DNA from: Bradyrhizobium liaoningense
GTDB taxonomy: Bacteria > Pseudomonadota > Alphaproteobacteria > Rhizobiales > Xanthobacteraceae
Length of the DNA stretch: 64,000 bases
Reading direction: 5' to 3'
Assembly: GCF_018130825.1 (NCBI RefSeq)
Contig: NZ_JAFCJS010000004.1
Span: 248,001 to 312,000 of the forward strand
The position numbers and the translations under genes are program-made. Of this stretch, positions 25,864 through 34,931 are shown in pieces. The notes under the pieces were generated by a model. It did not search any database, had not been told where the DNA came from, and worked only from the letters and a program-made list of their open reading frames with translations. Positions within the stretch are counted from its first letter, which is position 1. The number at the start of each line of letters is the position of its first letter.

Positions 25864-26519
25864 CGGGTCAGAACGTTGCCGTTGAGCGTATCGAACGTGC
25901 TGCCGCCCTTCTTGCCGGCATTGGCCTCGGGCGCCGAGCCCGAACCCAGCACCTCGCTCAGCGACGGACCGGCCGGACCGCGCGGCTGGTTCTGCATCTG
26001 CTGCGCGACGTTGCAGACCTTGGTCTGCATGGCCTCGGTGTTCTTGTGGCCGTCCTTCATCTGCGCGCCGACCTGCGGCGGGATTCCGCACTTCGAGGCA
26101 TTGGCCTCGATGTACTTGATCATCTTCGACTCGGCCTGGCTGAAATTGCGGATCAGCTTGCAGGCCTCGTCCGGCGGCGCGTGACGGTCGCTCGCCGCCT
26201 TGATCGCCTTGCCGCGCTTCTCGGCCTCCTCGCGCAGGGGCATGAACGCCTTCATGCAGTCCTCACCCGGGCCCTGCGTCGGCGGGGCCGCACTGAAAGC
26301 GCCGGCGCCGCCGATCGGGGCTGCGCCGTTCACCGGAAACGAGGATTGCGGCGCCGTGCCGACGGAGGCGGTCGGCGCCGAGCCGTTCACGGGCGGAAAC
26401 GCCGAGCTGCTCGCGGCCTGGTTCGGCAGCGGCGCCGGGAAGGCGCTCTGCGCATAGGCGCCCGCGGCACCCATGGTGACCATGGCGGCAGTGATCGGAA
26501 CCATCAGATGACGGATCAT
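25860..26519 (-). CDS. Exported protein of unknown function, Pro/Ala-rich
   Basis: A 219-residue protein. A signal peptide (MVPITAAMVTMGAAGAYA) is followed by a Pro/Ala/Ser-rich region to about residue 80. A helical domain with three cysteines (EDCMKAF, ACKLIRNF, KCGIPP) follows, and a fourth lies in KVCNVA. No family was recognised. The ATG at 26519 has GGAGA about 10 bases upstream; a TTG just before it is possible. It is coupled to ubiA by an ATGA overlap, but no role in ubiquinone synthesis can be inferred. Confidence 0.75.
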   Translation of the reverse strand: MIRHLMVPITAAMVTMGAAGAYAQSAFPAPLPNQAASSSAFPPVNGSAPTASVGTAPQSSFPVNGAAPIGGAGAFSAAPPTQGPGEDCMKAFMPLREEAEKRGKAIKAASDRHAPPDEACKLIRNFSQAESKMIKYIEANASKCGIPPQVGAQMKDGHKNTEAMQTKVCNVAQQMQNQPRGPAGPSLSEVLGSGSAPEANAGKKGGSTFDTLNGNVLTR

Positions 26520-26730
26520 CAAGGCAGTCTCTCCGGCAGGAGCTTACGGGGTTCGGCGTCTTCCCAATTGAAGCGCACCCAGCGTGTTCGTGTTTTTACG
26601 ATTCCCGCCGACGCTTAACAACCCGCCGAATAGGGCAAGAGCGCGGCGCGGGGACGCACCGATTCGGCGATATTTACCCCCAAAACGACTGGTTTCGGTT
26701 AAGAACGGCCCCAAATTGGACCTTTGAACG

Positions 26731-27486
26731 ATGCCATCCCACGATTTTCGCGCCCCCCGCCTGTTCGTCGATGCCCCCCTCGCCCAGGATGCCAGGGTCC
26801 CGCTCGACCGCGACCAGAGCAATTATCTCGGCAATGTGCTGCGGCTGGCCGCCGGGGCCGAGGTCCTGGCCTTCAACGGCCGCGACGGCGAGTGGCAGGC
26901 CGCGATCGAAGGCCGCAAGCGGCCCGACGGCCTCGTCATCCTCCAGCAGACCCGGCCTCAGGACCGGCTGGCCGACCTCACTTATGTCTTCGCTCCGCTC
27001 AAGCATGCCCGGCTCGACTATATGGTCCAGAAGGCCATCGAGATGGGCGCCGCCAGCCTGCAGCCGGTCCTGACCCGGTTCACCCAGGCTTCCCGCGTCA
27101 ACACCGAGCGGATGCGCGCCAATGTGGTCGAGGCGGCGGAGCAATGCGGGATCCTGAGCATCGCCACTGTGGCCGAGCCGGTGCCGCTGGACCGGTACCT
27201 CAGCCAGCGCCCTGCCGACCGGCTGCTGATCTTCTGCGATGAGGCGGCAGAGGTCCAAAACCCCGTTCAGAGCCTGCAAGGCGCGCGTGAGGCCGGGCAA
27301 GGTATCGACGTGCTGATCGGCCCCGAAGGCGGTTTTGCCGAGGAAGAACGGGCGCTGCTGCTGCGGCAGCCCACGATCCTGCGGCTGGCGCTCGGCCCCC
27401 GCATCATGCGGGCCGACACCGCCGCCGTCGCCGCACTGGCGCTGGTGCAGGCGGTGCTGGGCGATTGGGCCGGCCAAACCGCCTGA
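26731..27486 (+). CDS. rsmE: 16S rRNA (uracil1498-N3)-methyltransferase RsmE
   Basis: A 251-residue SPOUT-class methyltransferase that methylates U1498 of 16S rRNA. It has an N-terminal PUA-like part (RLFVDAPL, HYLGNVLRL-like QSNYLGNVLRL). The C-terminal SPOUT knot has KAIEMGAASLQPV, the signature IGPEGGF near residue 195 and LGPRIMRADTAA near residue 224. It is the third rRNA modification gene in the window. hisZ begins about 130 bases downstream. Confidence 0.95.
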   Translation: MPSHDFRAPRLFVDAPLAQDARVPLDRDQSNYLGNVLRLAAGAEVLAFNGRDGEWQAAIEGRKRPDGLVILQQTRPQDRLADLTYVFAPLKHARLDYMVQKAIEMGAASLQPVLTRFTQASRVNTERMRANVVEAAEQCGILSIATVAEPVPLDRYLSQRPADRLLIFCDEAAEVQNPVQSLQGAREAGQGIDVLIGPEGGFAEEERALLLRQPTILRLALGPRIMRADTAAVAALALVQAVLGDWAGQTA

Positions 27487-27617
27487 TCCCTCGCATTGCC
27501 CGCCTGTTAAGCGATTGATCCTTTGGAGGTCGAAACCGCTGTCGGGCCATGCTAAGGGCTGCGCCAATTCGCCTCCCCCTTGCCCTGCCCGGTTCCGCCG
27601 GGACGATGGACCCTGAG

Positions 27618-28769
27618 ATGACTGCGACTGCCACCTCAAATGCTGCCGGCTCCGCCGCCTGGGCGGATACGCTGCTCTTGTCGTTCGCGCAGGCCGGCTA
27701 TGTCAGGGCCGAGCCCGCGATCCTGCAGCCGGCCGAGCCGTTCCTGGATCTGTCCGGCGAGGACATCCGCAAGAGCCTGTACCTGACGAGCGACCTGTCC
27801 GGCGAAGAGCTCTGCCTGCGCCCGGACCTGACCATTCCCGTCGCCCGCGACTATCTCGCCTCGGGCCGGGCCGGCCAGCCGGCCGGGTTCAGCTATCTCG
27901 GACCGGTGTTCCGCTACCGCAGCGGCCAGGCCAGCGAATTCCTGCAGGCCGGCATCGAATCGTTCGGCCGTCAGGACCGCGCCGCGGCCGACGCCGAGAT
28001 GCTGGCGCTGGCCCTGGAGGCGACGGCCGCCTTCGGTGTCCGCGACGTCGAGATCCGCACCGGCGACGTCGCGCTGTTCAACGCGCTGCTCGACGCGCTC
28101 AACCTTTATCCGGTCTGGCGCCGCCGCCTGGTCAAGGATTTCAACCGCAAGATCAGCCTCGAGCAGGATCTGGAGCGGCTGGCGGCCGCGGCCACCGCGA
28201 CGCGCAGCGAATATGAGGGCGTGCTGGCGGCCCTCGCCGGCTCCGACCGCAAGGCGGCGCTCGCCTTCGTCACCGATCTGATGTCGATCGCCGGCACCAC
28301 CAATGTCGGCGGCCGCACCACGGCCGAGATCGCCGACCGTTTCCTCGAGCAATCGACGCTGAAGGGCGGCGCGCTGCCGCGCGAGGCCATCGCCGTGCTC
28401 AAGCGCTTCCTGTCGATCGCGGGCAATCCGGACGATGCCATCGCCGAGCTGCGCGCGCTGACGACTGACGCGAAGCTCGATCTTGCTGCTGCGATCGACC
28501 AGTTCGAGAGCCGGGTCGGCTTCATGGCCGCGCGCGGCATCGACGTGAAGCAGACGCGCTTTTCGACCGCGTTCGGGCGCGGCCTCGACTATTACACCGG
28601 CTTCGAATTCGAGCTGCATCACAGGGGCAACGGCGCCGAGCCGCTGGTCGCCGGCGGCCGCTATGACGGGCTGATGACCCAGCTCGGATCGAGCGAGCCG
28701 ATCGCCGCGGTCGGCTTCTCGGTCTGGGTGGACGCGCTGAACCGGATCGGCCGCAAGGTGGGAGCTTAA
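27618..28769 (+). CDS. hisZ: ATP phosphoribosyltransferase regulatory subunit HisZ
   Basis: A 383-residue paralogue of the histidyl-tRNA synthetase catalytic core without the anticodon domain, as in HisZ. Motif 2-like FSYLGPVFRYR is near residue 92 and GLDYYTGFEFE near 325. It lacks the aminoacylation set and acts as the allosteric partner of HisG in the first step of histidine synthesis. ATG codons at 27606 and 27618 both fit; the second opens MTATATSN. Three bases separate its stop from hisG. Confidence 0.93.
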   Translation: MTATATSNAAGSAAWADTLLLSFAQAGYVRAEPAILQPAEPFLDLSGEDIRKSLYLTSDLSGEELCLRPDLTIPVARDYLASGRAGQPAGFSYLGPVFRYRSGQASEFLQAGIESFGRQDRAAADAEMLALALEATAAFGVRDVEIRTGDVALFNALLDALNLYPVWRRRLVKDFNRKISLEQDLERLAAAATATRSEYEGVLAALAGSDRKAALAFVTDLMSIAGTTNVGGRTTAEIADRFLEQSTLKGGALPREAIAVLKRFLSIAGNPDDAIAELRALTTDAKLDLAAAIDQFESRVGFMAARGIDVKQTRFSTAFGRGLDYYTGFEFELHHRGNGAEPLVAGGRYDGLMTQLGSSEPIAAVGFSVWVDALNRIGRKVGA

Positions 28770-28772
28770 GTC

Positions 28773-29750
28773 ATGAGCGCGCCATTCGTTCTGGCCGTTC
28801 CCTCCAAGGGCCGCCTGCAGGAAAACGCCGAAGGCTTCTTTGCCCGTGCCGGCCTCAAGCTGTCGAAGGCCGGCGGCGCCCGCGACTATCGCGGCACCAT
28901 CGCAGGGCTGGACAATGTCGAGGTCGCCTATCTCTCGGCGAGCGAGATCGCATCGCAGCTGTCGCGCGGCTTCGCCCATCTCGGCGTCACCGGTGAAGAC
29001 CTGGTGCGCGAGAACATTGCCGATGCCGACAAGCGCGTGTCCCTGATCGAGGGGCTCGGCTTCGGCTATGCCGACGTCGTGGTCGCGGTGCCGCAGGCCT
29101 GGATCGACGTCCGCACCATGGCCGATCTCGACGACGTCACCACCGGCTTCCGCGAGCAGCATCACATGCGCATGCGGGTGGCGACCAAGTTCGTCAACCT
29201 CACCCGCGCGTTCTTCCAGAGCCACGGCATCACCGATTACCGCATCGTCGAGAGCGCGGGCGCAACCGAAGGCGCGCCGGCGGCCGGCAGCGCCGAACTG
29301 ATCGTCGACATCACCACCACGGGCGCGACGCTCGCCGCCAACGGCCTCCGCGTGCTCGACGACGGCGTGATCCTGCGCAGCCAGGCCAATCTGGTCGCCT
29401 CCCGGGAAGCCGACTGGTCGCCGCAGGCGCGCGAGACCGCGCGAGTCATCCTCGATCACATCGCAGCAAGGGCGCGCGCCAACAAATACCGCGAGGTCCG
29501 CACCCGCTTCCGGCAGTGCGACGCCGCCCTGCTCGGCGAAGCCCACAGCCGGTTCGGCGTCGAGGCCCCATTTGGCGGGCCGACCTCGTCCGGCATGCTG
29601 ACGCTGCACTGCCCACCGGGGCAGCTCTATGCGCTGGCGAGCTTCCTGCGCGAGCACGGCGCCGAGACCGTCTCGGTGGTCTCGCTCGACTACGTGTTCG
29701 ACCAGCAGAACCCGCTGTTCGCCAAGCTCGAGGCGTTCCTGCGGCGGTGA
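28773..29750 (+). CDS. hisG: ATP phosphoribosyltransferase HisG with C-terminal ACT-like extension
   Basis: A 325-residue HisG. The start LAVPSKGRLQE, LGVTGEDLV, and the PRPP loop VDITTTGATLAANGL near residue 180 are typical. Short-form HisG, which needs HisZ, is normally about 200-230 residues. This one has about 95 more, ending TLHCPPGQLYALASFLRE and HGAETVSVVSLDYVF, which resembles the ACT-like domain of the long form. It is nonetheless fused in an operon with hisZ. It makes phosphoribosyl-ATP. Confidence 0.93.
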   Translation: MSAPFVLAVPSKGRLQENAEGFFARAGLKLSKAGGARDYRGTIAGLDNVEVAYLSASEIASQLSRGFAHLGVTGEDLVRENIADADKRVSLIEGLGFGYADVVVAVPQAWIDVRTMADLDDVTTGFREQHHMRMRVATKFVNLTRAFFQSHGITDYRIVESAGATEGAPAAGSAELIVDITTTGATLAANGLRVLDDGVILRSQANLVASREADWSPQARETARVILDHIAARARANKYREVRTRFRQCDAALLGEAHSRFGVEAPFGGPTSSGMLTLHCPPGQLYALASFLREHGAETVSVVSLDYVFDQQNPLFAKLEAFLRR

Positions 29751-29837
29751 GCCCCAGGTCCGTTCAGCGTAGCGACAGCTAACGGCAGCTATCATATGCT
29801 GTTGAGATGACCTTGATCGCCTTTGGAACCCTAATCG

Positions 29838-30914
29838 ATGACGCTGGGCTCTGACGTTTCCGCCCTGACGACCACCGCGGCGAACTCCGCCGCGAAGGGA
29901 TTGTCGATTGTCGTCCCCGTCTATAACGAGGCGGCGGGTCTCGCCGCGCTGCATCAGCGCATCTGCGAGCTCGCAAAAACCTTGCGCGAGCGCCACCGCC
30001 TCGGTTGCGAGGTCGTCTATGTCGACGACGGCAGCGCGGACGCGACGCTGTCGATCGCACGCAACCTGCCGGCCGACGCCATCGACGTCCAGGTGGTGTC
30101 GCTGTCGCGCAATTTCGGCAAGGAGGCGGCGCTGATGGCCGGCCTCGACCACGCCCGCCTCGGCGCCGTGATGTTCATGGACGGCGACGGCCAGCACCCG
30201 CCGGCCCTGGTCGAGCAGCTGGTACGGCACTGGATCGATGACGGCTATGACGTCGTCTATACCGCCAAGGCGCATCGCGACAACGAACCCTTCCTGCGCC
30301 GGCTCGCCGTGCACGGTTTCTACGCGCTGATCAATTGGGGCGCGCGCCAGAAGATCCCCGAGGACGCCGGCGACTTCCGCCTGCTGTCGCCGCGCGCGGT
30401 CGCAGCGCTCAGGCAGCTGCCCGAGCGCAACCGTTTCTTCAAGGGCCTCGCCAGCTGGATCGGCTTCCGCCAGATCCGCGTCGACTACGAACCGGCGGCA
30501 CGCGCCCATGGCGTCACCACCTTCAACGCCGCGCGATTGCTCGGTCTGTCCATCGAGGGCCTGACCTCGTTCTCGGTGGCGCCGCTGCGTTTCGCCAGCC
30601 TGCTCGGCGTGGTGCTCGCCGGCGGCGCCTTCCTGTTCGGCCTGTCGATCCTCTGGGAGGTCTGGACCACCGGCAAGCAGGTGCCCGGCTATCCCTCGCT
30701 CGTGGTCGGCCTGATGACCATCGGCGGCGTCCAGCTCATCATGATCGGCATCGTCGGCGAATATATCGGCAAGATCCTTTCCGAGCTGAAGGCGCGCCCG
30801 ATCTACTTCGTCGCCGAGCACAGCCAGAAGCATTTCGAGGCCGGCAAGGCCCAGGACGCTTCAACCCAGGACGCTTCAAGCCAGGACGCCTCGAGCAGGA
30901 CGGCGGCCGAATGA
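29838..30914 (+). CDS. Family 2 membrane glycosyltransferase (dolichol/undecaprenyl-phosphate type)
   Basis: A 358-residue GT2 enzyme. The catalytic half has IVVPVYNEAAGL, YVDDGSAD and FMDGDGQHPP. Two C-terminal membrane helices (LLGVVLAGGAFLFGLSIL and VVGLMTIGGVQLIMIGIVG) follow, as in undecaprenyl-phosphate sugar transferases (ArnC/GtrB type). It probably loads a sugar on a polyprenyl carrier at the inner membrane. The last residues are a short tandem repeat, QDAST-QDASS-QDASS. Its stop overlaps the ATG of the next gene (ATGA), coupling it to a sugar deacetylase. Confidence 0.9.
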   Translation: MTLGSDVSALTTTAANSAAKGLSIVVPVYNEAAGLAALHQRICELAKTLRERHRLGCEVVYVDDGSADATLSIARNLPADAIDVQVVSLSRNFGKEAALMAGLDHARLGAVMFMDGDGQHPPALVEQLVRHWIDDGYDVVYTAKAHRDNEPFLRRLAVHGFYALINWGARQKIPEDAGDFRLLSPRAVAALRQLPERNRFFKGLASWIGFRQIRVDYEPAARAHGVTTFNAARLLGLSIEGLTSFSVAPLRFASLLGVVLAGGAFLFGLSILWEVWTTGKQVPGYPSLVVGLMTIGGVQLIMIGIVGEYIGKILSELKARPIYFVAEHSQKHFEAGKAQDASTQDASSQDASSRTAAE

Positions 30915-31756
30915 GCAGCGCCGCGAGCCCGCGGCGAATCTGGCTCTGCGCCGACGATTACGGCATCAGCCCGGGCGTCAACCGCGCCATCCGCGACCTG
31001 ATCGAACGCGGGCGTCTCAACGCCACCTCGGTGATGATGGTGGGAGCTGCGATCGAGCGCAGCGAGGCCGAGGCGCTGCAGGCCTCGGCCAAAGCGAGCC
31101 CGCGCTGCGCGATCGGATTGCACGTCACGCTGTCGGCGCCGTTCCGGCCGCTCACCATGCATTTCCGTCCCCTCGACGGCGATATGTTCATGCCCTTTCC
31201 GAAGCTGTTGCGCGCCGGCCTTGCACGGCGGCTCGACCGCGAATTCTTTCGCGCCGAGGTGAAGGCGCAGCTCGCGGCCTTCGTGGACGCCTTCGGCCGC
31301 GCGCCTGATTTCGTCGACGGCCATCAGCATGTGCAGCTCTATCCGCAGGTGCGCGACGGCTTTGTCGATGCGGTCGCTGAGGCTGCGCCACAGGCGTGGG
31401 TGCGCCAGGGCGGCCGTAACCTGCCACTGGCACAGCGGCTGGCCTCGCCCAAAGCCATGGTGCTCGACATCCTCAGCGCGCAATTCCGCCGCCGCGCCGG
31501 CGGCGCCGGTCTCGGCTTCAATCCCGGCTTTGCCGGTGCCTACGACTTCACGCGCGCCGCCGATTTCGGCGAGCTGATGCGGCAGTTTCTGGACGGCCTG
31601 CCGGATGGCGGCCTCGTGATGTGCCATCCCGGCTTCGTCGACGACATCCTCACCAGCCTCGATCCGATGACCAACGTCCGCGAGCGCGAGCACGCCTATC
31701 TCAAGAGCGATGCCTTCGCGCGCCTGCTGGCGGACAGCAACGTGACACTGGGATGA
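30911..31756 (+). CDS. ChbG/HpnK-family deacetylase
   Basis: A 281-residue YdjC-fold protein. The metal site is ADDYGISPGVN near residue 14, with GLHVTLSAPF and DGHQHVQLYP; MCHPGF is near residue 237. Family members remove acetyl groups from chito-oligosaccharides (ChbG) or act in hopanoid tail maturation (HpnK). Coupled to a polyprenyl-phosphate glycosyltransferase, it more likely deacetylates a lipid-linked amino sugar; this is inference. No hopanoid gene is in the window. Confidence 0.88.
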   Translation: MSSAASPRRIWLCADDYGISPGVNRAIRDLIERGRLNATSVMMVGAAIERSEAEALQASAKASPRCAIGLHVTLSAPFRPLTMHFRPLDGDMFMPFPKLLRAGLARRLDREFFRAEVKAQLAAFVDAFGRAPDFVDGHQHVQLYPQVRDGFVDAVAEAAPQAWVRQGGRNLPLAQRLASPKAMVLDILSAQFRRRAGGAGLGFNPGFAGAYDFTRAADFGELMRQFLDGLPDGGLVMCHPGFVDDILTSLDPMTNVREREHAYLKSDAFARLLADSNVTLG

Positions 31757-31893
31757 AACCGGCGAAACGCCGGCCAAGGGGCAGCTAAGGGGCAGCTTGT
31801 CGCATACCGAAATTTAATCCGGCCGGCACTGTTGGGGCCACAATGGAACCCTACATCTCCTGCGCGCTTGATTTTGCGCGAAGGAGACAGATC

Positions 31894-32706
31894 ATGACGC
31901 CGCAGGAACGCCAGCTCGTCGACGACCTTTTCGACCGGCTTTCAAAGCTGGAAAATGCCCCGCGCGATCCCGACGCGATCGCCGCGATCTCCGACGGCCT
32001 GCGCAAGGCGCCCAGCGCGGTCTACGCGCTGGTGCAGACCGTGCTGCTACAGGATGAAGCGCTGAAGCGCGCCAATACCCGGATCCAGGAACTGGAAGCG
32101 GCCCATGCGCCCGAGCCGGCCCAGTCCGGCGGCTTCCTCGATACCATGCGCGACTCGCTGTTCGGGTCGAGCCCGTCGCGTGGCTCGGTTCCGAACGTGC
32201 CGCCGCGTGAGCAGCGGCCGGTCTGGAACACCGGCCAGGCGATGCAGCAGTCCCAGCCGGGCTACGGCCAGCCGCCTTACGGCCAGGCTCCGGGACAAGG
32301 TTATGGCGCCCCGCCGGCCGGCGGTGGCGGCGGCTCGTTCCTCGGCACGGCCGCGGCGGCCGCGGCCGGCGTGGTCGGCGGCTCGCTGCTGCTCTCGAGC
32401 ATCCGCGGCATGATGGGCGGCTCGCACCAGCAGGCCTTCGGCGACACCAACGCGCTCGGCGACCGCAGCTCTGGTGGAAGTCCTTGGGGCGGCAGTGACC
32501 AGTCCGGCGGCTCGCTCGCGCGCGATGCCGGCCTCGGCGACATCGGCTCTAACCGCCGCGACGACTCGCGTCAGAGCTTCTCCGACCAGGCCTCGAACGA
32601 CCGGGACAACAACGACCAGAACTACGACGACGATCACGACGACAGCATGGACATGGCCGACGACAGCGATTTCGGCGACGACGACGGCGGCAGCGACTAC
32701 GCGTGA
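31894..32706 (+). CDS. DUF2076 family protein
   Basis: A 270-residue protein. The conserved N-terminal domain MTPQERQLVDDLFDRLSKLE and AVYALVQTVLLQDEALKRAN are the DUF2076 hallmarks. A Pro/Gln/Gly/Tyr-rich linker is next, then a hydrophobic glycine-rich segment (FLGTAAAAAAGVVGGSLLLS). The tail is strongly acidic (Asp-rich). Related proteins are periplasmic or ABC-substrate-binding-like, but the role is unknown. AAGGAGACAGATC precedes the ATG. A strong terminator follows. Confidence 0.8.
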   Translation: MTPQERQLVDDLFDRLSKLENAPRDPDAIAAISDGLRKAPSAVYALVQTVLLQDEALKRANTRIQELEAAHAPEPAQSGGFLDTMRDSLFGSSPSRGSVPNVPPREQRPVWNTGQAMQQSQPGYGQPPYGQAPGQGYGAPPAGGGGGSFLGTAAAAAAGVVGGSLLLSSIRGMMGGSHQQAFGDTNALGDRSSGGSPWGGSDQSGGSLARDAGLGDIGSNRRDDSRQSFSDQASNDRDNNDQNYDDDHDDSMDMADDSDFGDDDGGSDYA

Positions 32707-32730
32707 GGCTGCTCCATAACATTGCAAACA

Positions 32731-32760
32731 AGAACGGCCGCCGAGGAGGCGGCCGTTTTC
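32731..32760 (+). terminator. Rho-independent terminator after DUF2076
   Basis: Perfect 10-bp stem AACGGCCGCC/GGCGGCCGTT with a GAGGA loop and a short T-rich tail (TTTTC), 25 bases after the stop. Confidence 0.8.
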
Positions 32761-32834
32761 ATTTGAATCGTCTGGCGCTCTGGCCCCTTCACTTCTCCCC
32801 TTGCAAGGGGAGAGGGTGAACAGCGAGCGCTTGG

Positions 32835-33650
32835 CTACATCACCACGACCTTGGTGCCGACATTGACGCGGCCGTAGAGGTCGATGACGTCCTCGTTGCG
32901 CATGCGGATGCAGCCGGAGGAGACGTTGGTGCCGATGGTCCAGGGCTCGTTGGAGCCGTGGATGCGGTAGAGCGTGGAGCCGAGATACATCGCACGGGCG
33001 CCGAGCGGATTTTCCGGGCCGCCTTCCATGTGCCGGGGCAGATCGGGCCGGCGCGCGATCATTTCCGCGGGCGGGGTCCAGTCCGGCCATTCGCGCTTGG
33101 CCGTGATCGACTTCACGCCCGACCAGGTGAAGCCGGGACGCCCGACGCCGATGCCGTAGCGCATCGCCTTGCCGTTGCCCTCGACGAGATAGAGGAACTT
33201 GTTGGGCGTATCGACCACGATCGTGCCGGCGCCTTCCTTGCCGCTATAGTCAACAAGCTGTTTCTCGAATCTCGGATCGAACGGGCGCTGCCGCGGGTCG
33301 ACCATCTCCTGCTGCAGACTTGCGCCTTGCTGATATCCACCTTGCATCTGCGGCTCGCCCATCGGCGGCAGGCGGCGCTGATCGTAGTAGCCGGGCTGCT
33401 GCTGATATACCGGGCGCTCCGGCGCATAGGCGGGGCCGCGGCCCGGACCGTCGCCGAACAGAAACTCGATGAAGCCGCCGCCCATGTTCGCATTGGAGGC
33501 GACGCGTACCGGCGCCGGCGGCACGCGCGGCTGGTAGATCACCGCGGGCGGATCGTTCGGCACCGTGTTGTCGAAGGCGCCGGCGCCGCTGGTGCCGGCA
33601 ATGAAGGTGCAAGCGCTGCCGAGCAGCGCGACAGACATTTTCTTGAACAT
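32835..33650 (-). CDS. L,D-transpeptidase (YkuD domain), exported
   Basis: A 271-residue protein. A signal peptide (VALLGSACTFIAGTSGAGA) is followed by a Pro/Gln/Tyr-rich linker, then a YkuD catalytic domain beginning near GTIVVDTPNKFLYLVEG. The active site is HGSNEP and SSGCIRM, with H231 and nucleophile C247. Such enzymes form 3-3 peptidoglycan crosslinks or attach outer-membrane proteins to the wall. The ATG at 33650 is chosen for the signal peptide; the Shine-Dalgarno is weak. Confidence 0.9.
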   Translation of the reverse strand: MFKKMSVALLGSACTFIAGTSGAGAFDNTVPNDPPAVIYQPRVPPAPVRVASNANMGGGFIEFLFGDGPGRGPAYAPERPVYQQQPGYYDQRRLPPMGEPQMQGGYQQGASLQQEMVDPRQRPFDPRFEKQLVDYSGKEGAGTIVVDTPNKFLYLVEGNGKAMRYGIGVGRPGFTWSGVKSITAKREWPDWTPPAEMIARRPDLPRHMEGGPENPLGARAMYLGSTLYRIHGSNEPWTIGTNVSSGCIRMRNEDVIDLYGRVNVGTKVVVM

Positions 33651-33966
33651 CGACGTACTCTGTACTGTTTCGTCTAGATCACATGCGTCGTGCAGGGCTG
33701 ATGACTGATCCGCGCCCGCGACGTGGTCAATAAAAAGCAAAAGCCGTTTTGTTTGGTAAACAGAAGCGGCGTTTCGATTCACCACGTCGCAAGCGGGCCC
33801 GCAATTTGGCGATCAGCGTTTATTTTCGATGAACGCGGTGCGGTGATGGTTAATCGCTTCTTTGCGCGCCGTCGCGCGCAGCCGCAACGACAGTTCCTGC
33901 TGTGAACTTCGTGTTAAATCGCTTCTGCCTACAAAGACGCGTGAGTGAGGTGGGGGGAGTGTCCTG
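33651..33966. other. Divergent intergenic region ldt/cheZ
   Basis: No gene is supported. An imperfect hairpin AAGCCGTTTTGTTT ... AAACAGAAGCGGC lies near 33738-33770. The region must hold promoters for both flanking genes, but no -35/-10 pair is clear. Confidence 0.4.
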
Positions 33967-34752
33967 ATGGCTGTTCACCGCAAACGTTTTCGTGTCGAGG
34001 ATATCGCCGGTGGCGAGATGCCCATTCTAGACGTAACTGAAGAGGCAGGGCCGATGCACAGCGAGATCATGGCCGAGTTGCGCGCGATCCGCGCCCAGAT
34101 GGCGAAGGGCATTACGGCTGCCCCGCTGTCCGGCAGCGCCGCGATGGCGGCGATCGACGCGTCGACGGCGCATGAGCTGTCCGAAGCGCGCACCATGCTC
34201 GAGACCTACCGGGCGCAGATCGAGCAGTGCGAGAAGCTGAAGGTCGAGCTCGACCTCATCCACGACGCCATCGACCGCACCAAGCGCGAGATCGCGACCC
34301 TGCACGGCAAGAGCTTCGACGGCGGCGAGATGGCCAAGGTCAATGGCGAGCTCGGCGCGGTGGTCGGCGGCACCGAGCAGGCGACCCAGCAGATCCTCGA
34401 AGCGGCCGAGTCGATCGACCAGGCCGCCAGCGCGATGTCCAAGGTGGACTCGGCCGACCAGCAGAAGCGGCTCGCCGACGACATCCAGGAACGCGTCATC
34501 TCGATTTTCGAAGCCTGCAACTTCCAGGACCTGACCGGCCAGCGCATCAGCAAGGTCATGAGCACGATGAAGTTCATCGAGCAGCACATCAATGCGATGA
34601 TGGAGATCTGGGGCGGCGTCGACGCGATCAAGGCCCATGTGCCGGCGCCGGTCGACCAGCGCAGCGAGGACGAGAAGCTCCTCAACGGCCCCAAGCTCGC
34701 CGGCGACGTCGGCCACGCCTCGCAGGACGACATCGACGCGCTGTTCGACTGA
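33967..34752 (+). CDS. cheZ: CheZ-family protein phosphatase
   Basis: A 261-residue, mostly helical protein. The phosphatase signature FQDLTGQRISKVM contains D188 and Q192, matching the D/Q pair that CheZ uses to dephosphorylate CheY-P. The C-terminus SQDDIDALFD resembles the CheY-binding tail of E. coli CheZ, joined by a linker. No other chemotaxis gene is near. It may serve a remote flagellar or chemosensory system. Confidence 0.82.
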   Translation: MAVHRKRFRVEDIAGGEMPILDVTEEAGPMHSEIMAELRAIRAQMAKGITAAPLSGSAAMAAIDASTAHELSEARTMLETYRAQIEQCEKLKVELDLIHDAIDRTKREIATLHGKSFDGGEMAKVNGELGAVVGGTEQATQQILEAAESIDQAASAMSKVDSADQQKRLADDIQERVISIFEACNFQDLTGQRISKVMSTMKFIEQHINAMMEIWGGVDAIKAHVPAPVDQRSEDEKLLNGPKLAGDVGHASQDDIDALFD

Positions 34753-34777
34753 GCGGACGCGGCATAGGAAACAGCAA

Positions 34778-34810
34778 AACGCCGGCCCTTGAGGCCGGCG
34801 TTTTTGTTTT
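34778..34810 (+). terminator. Rho-independent terminator after cheZ
   Basis: 10-bp stem AACGCCGGCC/GGCCGGCGTT, loop CTTGA, then TTTGTTTT. It lies 26 bases after the cheZ stop. Confidence 0.85.
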
Positions 34811-34822
34811 GGGACTCACATT

Positions 34823-34921
34823 GTCATTCCGGGGCACGCGAAGCGTGAACTATGGTGCGCACTTGCGCACCTGAGAATCTCGAGGTTCCGGGTTCGGTCC
34901 TGCGGACCGCCCCGGAACGAC
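34823..34921. repeat. Palindromic repeat, GTCATTCCGGGGC type (copy 1)
   Basis: Outer arms GTCATTCCGGGGC and GCCCCGGAACGAC, with inner hairpins (TGGTGCGCACTTGCGCACC). The core GAATCTCGAG...TTCCGGGTTCG is shared with 39235-39311. Confidence 0.8.
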
Positions 34922-34931
34922 AATCAGAAAA

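Noticed and set aside
27636..30833. Very long open frame on the minus strand
   Set aside because: It is antisense to hisZ, hisG and the glycosyltransferase, which all have clear family motifs; open antisense frames are common at this GC content.
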